A stretch of 64,000 bases of DNA from Chloroflexota bacterium (lineage in GTDB: Bacteria > Chloroflexota > Anaerolineae > Anaerolineales > Villigracilaceae), in contig JACRPQ010000004.1 in the NCBI GenBank assembly GCA_016223135.1, positions 992,001 through 1,056,000 of the forward strand, written 5' to 3'. This document shows positions 42,223 through 48,219 of the stretch, one piece after another. How positions within the stretch are numbered: position 1 is the first letter of the stretch; every line of letters starts with the position of its first letter. The translations under genes were made by a program, and so were the position numbers. The notes beneath the pieces are model-generated. The model was not told the DNA's origin and did no database searches. It was given only the letters and a program-made list of their open reading frames with translations.

Positions 42223-42627
42223 ATGAATGAACCGCTCAAATTCAAACCCTTTGGCATCGCGGCATTGATACTCCTGTTTGCCGGCTGGGGCGGACTGTAT
42301 TACATCATCACACAAACGCTTCCCTACGTCTGGCCCCGCTGGGGATTTTTTGTCCTGACCCTGCTCGCGCTCACGGGCGCCTTTCTTCCCATCATCTATC
42401 TATTCCACAAACGCTTCCCCGGCGAAAAAACCGCTGACGCCAACGTTATCGTGCGGCAGGCAATCTGGTTTGGCGTCTATGGCGCCACCCTTGCCTGGCT
42501 GCAGTTGGGGCGGCTGGTCACTGTGTATGTCATCCTGGCGCTGGCGGGTGGTCTCATTGCCATTGAATACTTCATCCGCCTGCGCGAAAAATCGCGTTGG
42601 AAACCTCCCGCCCCCGAAGATGAATAG
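42223..42627 (+). CDS. four-helix membrane protein upstream of selA
   Basis: 134 residues with four hydrophobic segments ('GIAALILLFAGWGGLYYII', 'WGFFVLTLLALTGAFLPIIYLF', 'AIWFGVYGATLAWLQLG', 'VTVYVILALAGGLIAIEYFI') and a basic C-terminus. No family recognised. Its stop overlaps the selA start (ATG 42620), so translation of the two is coupled. Confidence 0.65.
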   Translation: MNEPLKFKPFGIAALILLFAGWGGLYYIITQTLPYVWPRWGFFVLTLLALTGAFLPIIYLFHKRFPGEKTADANVIVRQAIWFGVYGATLAWLQLGRLVTVYVILALAGGLIAIEYFIRLREKSRWKPPAPEDE

Positions 42628-43963
42628 CCTGCGCAGCCTCCCTTCCATCGAGCAATTATTGCAAAGCGCGACTGAACTCATCGGGACGTATGGTCGTCCG
42701 CTGACACTGGACGCGCTCCGAGAGACCCTTGCCGACATCCGCGCACGCTTCAAAACGGACCTCGAAACTGCCCTGCCCTCCACAGACCTAATCCTCGCCG
42801 AAGCCGAATCCCGCCTCGCCGCGTGGACAAAGCCGACCCTCCTGCCGGTCATCAACGCCACGGGGGTCATTCTGCACACCAACCTGGGGCGTGCGCCGCT
42901 TTCCCGCGCAGCCATCGGCGCGATGACCGAAGCCGCGGCGAACTACTCCAACCTCGAATATGACCTGTCCACAGGCAGGCGCGGTTCGCGGCTCATCCAT
43001 ACTGAGTCTGTTTTGCAAAAACTGCTGGGCGTTGAAGCCGCGCTGGTGGTCAACAACAACGCTTCTGCCGTTTTGCTGGTGTTATCGGCGCTGGCGCATC
43101 GAAAACGCGCCGTCATTGCCCGCTCGCAACTGGTCGAGATTGGCGGCGGCTTCCGCGTGCCGGATGTGATGAAGCAATCGGGCGCAAAACTCGTGGAGGT
43201 GGGAACCACCAACAAGGTGAGGCTTTCCGACTACGAGAACGAACTCGCTGACGCGGCGCTGGTCCTGCGCGCGCATCGCAGCAACTTCAAAATTATTGGC
43301 TTCACCGAGGAGCCCGATTTTGCCTCCCTTGTGGAAACTGCCCACAAAGCCGGCGTGCCTGTTGTGGACGATCTCGGCTCCGGTGCGTTGATTGACACCG
43401 CCCGCTATGGTCTCGCCCATGAACCGACCGTGCAGGAATCGCTGGCGGCGGGCGCAGATATTGTGTGCTTTTCGGGCGATAAACTGCTCGGCGGTCCGCA
43501 GGCGGGGATTATCGTGGGCAAAAAGGATTTGCTCGACAAGGTCAAGCGCCATCCGCTGGTGCGGGCGGTACGGGCAGATAAAACCTGCCTGGCGGGAGTG
43601 ACAGCGACGCTGCTGCATTACCTCAAAGACGAGGCGGAGCGGGAAATTCCGGTGGTGAGGATGATGTCGTTGACGGCGGACCGGCTGAAGGTCAGAGCAG
43701 AAGCGTGGCGGCAGGCATTGGGCGTGGGCGAGGTGGTTGAGTCCGAATCCACAGTGGGCGGAGGCAGCCTGCCGGAAGAATCTCTTCCGACTTTTGTTCT
43801 GGCGTTGAGCGTGAAGTCTCCCGATAAGTTCCTGAAGAAACTGCGTGAGGCAAATCCGCCCGTTATTGCGCGGACAGAGAACGACAAAATCCTGCTCGAT
43901 CCGCGCACGGTGTTCGAGGAGCAGGACGAAACATTGATTTCCATTTTAAGGAGCCTATTGTGA
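42620..43963 (+). CDS. selA: L-seryl-tRNA(Sec) selenium transferase
   Basis: 447 residues from ATG 42620. 'PVINATGVILHTNLGRAPLS', 'YSNLEYDLSTGRRGSR', 'VVNNNASAVLLVL', and the PLP site 'FSGDKLLGGPQAGIIVG' (Lys288) are classical SelA blocks. SelA converts Ser-tRNA(Sec) to selenocysteinyl-tRNA using selenophosphate. SelA-like proteins without Sec function exist, but the conserved N-terminal region for tRNA binding seems intact. No selB, selD or tRNA(Sec) gene is in the window. Confidence 0.9.
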   Translation: MNSLRSLPSIEQLLQSATELIGTYGRPLTLDALRETLADIRARFKTDLETALPSTDLILAEAESRLAAWTKPTLLPVINATGVILHTNLGRAPLSRAAIGAMTEAAANYSNLEYDLSTGRRGSRLIHTESVLQKLLGVEAALVVNNNASAVLLVLSALAHRKRAVIARSQLVEIGGGFRVPDVMKQSGAKLVEVGTTNKVRLSDYENELADAALVLRAHRSNFKIIGFTEEPDFASLVETAHKAGVPVVDDLGSGALIDTARYGLAHEPTVQESLAAGADIVCFSGDKLLGGPQAGIIVGKKDLLDKVKRHPLVRAVRADKTCLAGVTATLLHYLKDEAEREIPVVRMMSLTADRLKVRAEAWRQALGVGEVVESESTVGGGSLPEESLPTFVLALSVKSPDKFLKKLREANPPVIARTENDKILLDPRTVFEEQDETLISILRSLL

Positions 43964-45213
43964 AATCTGACCTTGATGCCATTATGCAAGCCAACAGCCT
44001 GGACGCTTTGATTGTCTTTGGTAATGCCGAACACAACCCGCCCATGTATTATCTGACGGGCGGCGGGCATGTGAGTCACGCCACGCTTATCAAGAAACGC
44101 GGCGAGGCGGCTGTGCTCTTTCACGGCGATATGGAGCGCGACGAAGCCGCCAAAAGCGGTTTGAAATGTGTGCCGTACAGCAGGTTCGATTATGACGAAC
44201 TGCTCAAACGGGCAAATGCAGATCATGGCTTGGCAAATGCCATGCGTCTGGAATTGATGCTCAAAGAATGCGGCGTGACCGCCGGACGTGTGGGCGTATA
44301 TGGGACCTACGATGTCGGCGCGGTCTTTGGCTTGCTTATGCGTGTGCAGAAGTTGGTGCCCGGCATCGAATTCGTCGGCGAGAGAAGCGAAGGCTCCATT
44401 TTCATGAAAGCCATGGAAACCAAAGACGAGCGCGAGGTGGAGCGTATTCGCCGCATGGGAAAAATTACGACGGAGGTCGTCGGGCTGGTGCGGGAGTATC
44501 TGACCTCCTGCGATGTCCGCGAGGATGAAGTGCTGCTCAAAGAGGATGGAACGCCGCTGACCGTGGGCGATGTCCATTCCAAGATCCGCTTGTGGATTGC
44601 AGAGCGCGGCGCGGAATTCCCCTCCGGTTTTATCTTTGCCATCGGGCGCGACGCGGGCGTGCCGCACTCCTCCGGCAACCCCAGCGACCTAATTCAACTC
44701 GGCAAGACCATCGTCTTCGACATCTATCCAGCCGAGGCGGGCGGCGGATATTACTACGACTTCACCCGCACTTGGAGTTTGGGCTATGCCGCGCCCGAAG
44801 CGCAGGAACTCTACAATCAAGTGAAGGAAATCTTCGACCGCCTGCTGGAAAACTTCGATTTGAACGTTCCCTTCAAGGAATATCACCGCATGACGTGTGA
44901 GTATTTCGAGTCGAAGGGACACAAGACGCAGTTGAACACCAAAGCCCCGCAGGAAGGTTATGTTCACAGTCTGGGGCATGGGGTGGGGCTTAACATCCAT
45001 GAACGTCCGTTCAGCGGCTTGCAGACCGGCGACGACCAGCGCTTGAAGGCAGGAGTCGTCATCACCTCCGAGCCGGGGCTGTATTATCCCGAAAAAGGTA
45101 TGGGCTTCCGCATCGAAGATACGCTCTGGGTGCGCCCGGACGGAAAGATCGAAATTCTCGCCGAATATCCCTACGATTTTGTCCTGCCGATGAAGAAGTG
45201 GCAGGGAGGATAG
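43960..45213 (+). CDS. M24 family (Xaa-Pro) peptidase
   Basis: 417 residues from GTG 43960, overlapping the selA stop, with AAGGAG just upstream. The N-terminal creatinase-like domain is followed by the pita-bread domain, with metal ligands in 'VFDIYPAEAGGGYYYDFTRTW', 'HSLGHGVGLNIHE', 'ITSEPGLYYPEKGMGFRIEDTL'. It is a cytoplasmic metallopeptidase, most likely cleaving Xaa-Pro or a related substrate. Coupling to selA may be only organisational. A terminator lies about 150 bp downstream. Confidence 0.88.
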   Translation: MKSDLDAIMQANSLDALIVFGNAEHNPPMYYLTGGGHVSHATLIKKRGEAAVLFHGDMERDEAAKSGLKCVPYSRFDYDELLKRANADHGLANAMRLELMLKECGVTAGRVGVYGTYDVGAVFGLLMRVQKLVPGIEFVGERSEGSIFMKAMETKDEREVERIRRMGKITTEVVGLVREYLTSCDVREDEVLLKEDGTPLTVGDVHSKIRLWIAERGAEFPSGFIFAIGRDAGVPHSSGNPSDLIQLGKTIVFDIYPAEAGGGYYYDFTRTWSLGYAAPEAQELYNQVKEIFDRLLENFDLNVPFKEYHRMTCEYFESKGHKTQLNTKAPQEGYVHSLGHGVGLNIHERPFSGLQTGDDQRLKAGVVITSEPGLYYPEKGMGFRIEDTLWVRPDGKIEILAEYPYDFVLPMKKWQGG

Positions 45214-45366
45214 CGCGACATTTTGTATTGTTCCCAATTGTTCTGACAAAACCAGTGCGGTATCTGCCATGCTTGCACGGGGGGTAATCGTGCGGCGTCA
45301 AGAGCAGGGGATTGTCAGGTTAAGTTAATCTGCAATATATCGTTCCGCTAGCTGGTTAGAAATAAA

Positions 45367-45398
45367 AATCGGGAAGGCATAGACTCGCCTTCCCGATT
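45367..45398. terminator. bidirectional intrinsic terminator
   Basis: AATCGGGAAGGC (45367-45378) and GCCTTCCCGATT (45387-45398), a perfect 12-bp stem with 8-nt loop. It is flanked by A-rich and T-rich sides and lies between convergent genes (M24 peptidase and LysM lipoprotein). Confidence 0.9.
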
Positions 45399-45408
45399 TT
45401 GTCGCTGG

Positions 45409-47895
45409 TTATGGCGCGTTGAAGCGCCACAATTCCCTGCCTGTACCGTCGCCTCCGTTGGCGCTGAAGTACAGCCGATTGTTGTATGCCGTCAGATAGG
45501 ATGGGAACGAATCGCCCGAGGGGTTCACATCCGCCGCGAGGCTGACGGCAGTGCCGTTGAACTTCCACAGTTCGAAGCCCTTCCCATTGCCTCCGTTGGC
45601 GCTGAAGTACAACGCGCCGTTGAAGACCGCCAGATACGAGGGCGCCGAATCGCCGGCGCCGGCGTTGATGTCAACGGCGAGGGCGGCGTTGGTTCCATCA
45701 TATTTCCAGAGTTCCGTGCCGTTCACGCCGTCGTTGGCGCTGAAGTATAGGATATCGTTCCAGACCTGCAGGTAGGCGGGGTTGGCGTTGCCCACGCCGG
45801 CGTTGATGTCAGTGACGCGGACAGGGGCGTTTGTGCCGTCATATTTCCACAGTTCCGTGCCGAAGGTGTCATTGCTGACCGCGCTGAAATACAGCACGCC
45901 TTTATATTCCGCCAGATGAGACGGGTTCGAATCGCCTGCGCCGGGGTAAATATCGGCGACGCGGGTGGCGTTGACGCCGTCCGTGCGCCAGAGTTCCGTG
46001 CCGCTTACGCCGTCGTTGGCGCTGAAGTACAAGAAGCCGTTATAGACGGTCATGTAAGAGGGGTTGGCGTTTCCTGCGCCGGGGTTGATGTCGGTCAGGC
46101 GTCCCACGGCGCTGCCGTTGAAGCGCCACAGTTCCACGCCGGCGCCATCGTTGCCGTTGGCGCTGAAATACAACGCGCCGTTGTATTCCGTCAAAAAGGA
46201 TGGGTTCGAGCCTTCGGCGCCGGCGAAAATATCCGCCACGCGGCTGGCAGAGTTGGCGGCGGCGTCATACTTCCACAACTCTGCGCCGGCATTGTCATTG
46301 CTGACTGCATTGAAATAAAGAATGCTATTGAACACCGCCAGGTGAGAGGGATTCGAGTCTGCGCTGCCGGGCTGAATATCCGCCACACGTTCAACAGCAG
46401 AGACGGGAGCGGCGAGAGTGAGCTCGAGCGTGTAGCGGCGGTCGGCGGCAGTCACGTTGACCACGTCCACATAATAACTTCCATTGGCAGGCAGCGCCCC
46501 GCTCCACGTCAACGTGGCGTTTTGAGGCTTTAGGACAATGTTCCCGTCGGCTTGTATCACCGCCAGTTCCAGCCCGCTATCGGGCGCGGTGAGGACAGCG
46601 CTGATGGTCTGCCCTTGTGCCGCGCTGAAGACATAACGTTCCTTGCCTTTTGAGGGGGTGATGGTGCCGGAGAGGGTGACTTTGGAACCGATGGTCAGGT
46701 TAAGCGGAATCGGCTCCGCTCCGCCGCTGACTGGATTTCCATCCGCCGAATTGACCGGCACGCGAACCTTGTCGCCGCCTCTCACAGTGGCGATGTTTTG
46801 ATTCGCCTCTTTCAACACATCCACGCGAGCGTTGTAGCGTTGGGCAATGCTCTCCCACGTATCGCCCGGCTGGGCTGTGATGAAGATGACGCACGGCGGA
46901 CCGTAAATTTTGCCGTTGCTGCCGATGTTCGGAACGGTGAGGACATCCACGGGCCAGATTTTGGCGGGGTCTTTCACCTGCGGGTTGGCATTACGCAGAG
47001 CGTTGAAGTCGGCGCCATAACAGCGGGCAATCTGAATCATCCATTCGCCGGGTTGAACGTCGTGTTGGATGGTGGCGCCCTTGGTCAAGCCGGAGGGAGA
47101 CGTTCCGCCCGATACGGTGGTGTTGGCGACGGTCACGCTGAACGGTTGGTTGGTGGTCGCTCCGCCGCCCATGGCTTCAATCGTAAAGGAGAGTTGCGGG
47201 AGAGCGCGGTCGCTTTCTTGAATGTTATAGACGCTCGTGCAGGAGAAGGAGGCGCCCGCCGTGAGCGTCGTATCTGCCCCGCCGCAGTTGACGGTTCCCA
47301 AGCGGTTGTCGCGCAGGGTGAATTGAGCGGGTCCCAGCGTATTTGCGCCGGTGTTTTGGATGATGTAAGAAAGTGTGATGGAAGAGACTGTGTTGTTGTA
47401 ACTCGATGGAGTAGCGGTGACGGTGAGGACGAGGACGCGGGCAAGCGTCATTGGCACGTTGGTGGTGACCGTGTTCGATGTAACGCCGCCGGCGCTGGCG
47501 GTCGCGGCGCTGGTCACCGAAGCGGCGTTCAGGTCGGCTTGGGTGATTTGATAGGAGCCGGCGCAATCCAGGCTTTCGGACGGATCGAAAGAGTCATTCA
47601 GGTTGCCGACGGTGTTGACGGCTGGGCAGGAGATGGCGGTGACTTTTGTGTCGGTCACGGTCACAGGTCCGTTGAGAGCCGTGCTGCCGGAGTTGGTCAC
47701 CGTATATCGAAAGACAATCGTCTGCCCGACGGTATTGAATGTCCCGCTTTGTGCCTGAACGGTCAACGTCAGTTTGGCTCCTTCTCCTCCTGAAAAGGCG
47801 GCTTGCTGCGTTTCGGGCGCCCCGCCGAGATTGCAGGCATACAGGAGAAATGCAAAAATTAAAACAATAGCGCCGAGGGAGAGAATTTTCTGCAT
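45409..47895 (-). CDS. LysM lipoprotein with DUF11-like and ELWxxDGT repeats
   Basis: 828 residues from ATG 47895 (AAAGGA upstream). Lipobox 'LLYAC' ends at Cys21. Two DUF11-like Ig modules (about 40-260) precede two LysM motifs (about 275-381, 'HDVQPGEWMIQIARCYGADFNALRNANP' and 'AQPGDTWESIAQRYNARVDVLKEANQN'). A PPC-type beta domain follows (about 397-495), then seven copies of a repeat with 'YFSANDGVNGTELWKYDGTNA' (ELWxxDGT). LysM should bind peptidoglycan. The repeat part resembles surface proteins of unknown function. Confidence 0.85.
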   Translation of the reverse strand: MQKILSLGAIVLIFAFLLYACNLGGAPETQQAAFSGGEGAKLTLTVQAQSGTFNTVGQTIVFRYTVTNSGSTALNGPVTVTDTKVTAISCPAVNTVGNLNDSFDPSESLDCAGSYQITQADLNAASVTSAATASAGGVTSNTVTTNVPMTLARVLVLTVTATPSSYNNTVSSITLSYIIQNTGANTLGPAQFTLRDNRLGTVNCGGADTTLTAGASFSCTSVYNIQESDRALPQLSFTIEAMGGGATTNQPFSVTVANTTVSGGTSPSGLTKGATIQHDVQPGEWMIQIARCYGADFNALRNANPQVKDPAKIWPVDVLTVPNIGSNGKIYGPPCVIFITAQPGDTWESIAQRYNARVDVLKEANQNIATVRGGDKVRVPVNSADGNPVSGGAEPIPLNLTIGSKVTLSGTITPSKGKERYVFSAAQGQTISAVLTAPDSGLELAVIQADGNIVLKPQNATLTWSGALPANGSYYVDVVNVTAADRRYTLELTLAAPVSAVERVADIQPGSADSNPSHLAVFNSILYFNAVSNDNAGAELWKYDAAANSASRVADIFAGAEGSNPSFLTEYNGALYFSANGNDGAGVELWRFNGSAVGRLTDINPGAGNANPSYMTVYNGFLYFSANDGVSGTELWRTDGVNATRVADIYPGAGDSNPSHLAEYKGVLYFSAVSNDTFGTELWKYDGTNAPVRVTDINAGVGNANPAYLQVWNDILYFSANDGVNGTELWKYDGTNAALAVDINAGAGDSAPSYLAVFNGALYFSANGGNGKGFELWKFNGTAVSLAADVNPSGDSFPSYLTAYNNRLYFSANGGDGTGRELWRFNAP

Positions 47896-47995
47896 GGTCC
47901 ACATCCTTTTCTGGCGATATTCCTCGCCGACTCGATGCTATCAGTATAGCATGAACAATAGACGAAAAATCCACTGCGGTTGGTTCCATGAGGGT

Positions 47996-48003
47996 GGTAT
48001 AAT
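47996..48003 (+). promoter_or_regulatory. extended -10 promoter of the alaS leader
   Basis: TGG then TATAAT (47998-48003; the TG begins at 47995) ends 7 nt before the leader peptide ATG at 48011. This spacing predicts a leaderless message that starts with the leader-peptide AUG. The -35 region is poor, as expected of extended -10 promoters. Confidence 0.6.
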
Positions 48004-48010
48004 GCGCCCC

Positions 48011-48088
48011 ATGTTCAAGCGAACCGACATTTTCCAAGCCGCCGCATCGGCTAGCAGCCCGCATCGGGACTGTTCTATGAGCGTGTGA
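48011..48088 (+). CDS. 25-residue leader peptide with an alanine codon cluster
   Basis: MFKRTDIFQAAASAS followed by SPHRDCSMSV; TGA at 48086. Codons 10, 11, 12 and 14 are GCC, GCC, GCA and GCT, so four of five consecutive codons are alanine, directly upstream of alaS. The -10 box lies 7 nt before the ATG. The ORF end overlaps the alternative RNA hairpins, and a terminator follows. The simplest reading is a regulatory leader peptide of a tRNA-charging attenuator. Whether it is translated is untested. Confidence 0.6.
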   Translation: MFKRTDIFQAAASASSPHRDCSMSV

Positions 48089-48146
48089 CGGCGCAGCGAA
48101 ACCGACGCCCTCCCAGTCCCGAATCTCCGCAGGTTCGGGATTTTTT
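48055..48146 (+). promoter_or_regulatory. predicted transcription attenuator of alaS
   Basis: Region 1:2 is CAGCCCG-CAT-CGGG(A)CTG (48055-48072). Region 2 (TCGGGACTG, 48064-48072) is also a perfect 9-bp complement of CAGTCCCGA (48114-48122). That segment forms the left arm of the terminator stem TCCCGAATCT-CCGC-AGGTTCGGGA (48117-48140), followed by six T residues. Region 2:3 and the terminator cannot form together. A ribosome stalled at the Ala codons would cover region 1 and favour 2:3, hence readthrough. Confidence 0.6.
48117..48146 (+). terminator. intrinsic terminator of the alaS leader
   Basis: A 10-bp stem (one G-U pair) with CCGC loop, then TTTTTT at 48141-48146. It lies 73 nt upstream of the alaS start codon. 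Confidence 0.9.
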
Positions 48147-48179
48147 CTTCTGCAACCTTCCGCTTTCTACTTTCCATCT

Positions 48180-48188
48180 TGTTATAAT
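48180..48188 (+). promoter_or_regulatory. second, extended -10 element upstream of alaS
   Basis: TGT followed by TATAAT (48183-48188) lies between the leader terminator and the alaS ribosome-binding site (TTGGAGA, 48209-48215). If active, it would give an attenuator-independent level of alaS transcription. Confidence 0.45.
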
Positions 48189-48219
48189 TCGCCCGTCATC
48201 TCAACCTCTTGGAGACCGC

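Noticed and set aside
45920-45945. GGGTTCGAATCGC-like string reminiscent of a tRNA T-loop
   Set aside because: It lies inside a repeat of the LysM/ELWxxDGT coding sequence and has no acceptor or anticodon stems around it.
47998-48150. T-box riboswitch, 4.5S (SRP) RNA or other known structured RNA upstream of alaS
   Set aside because: No T-box antiterminator consensus and no SRP GGAA-loop signature. The Ala-codon ORF with alternative stems explains the region better.
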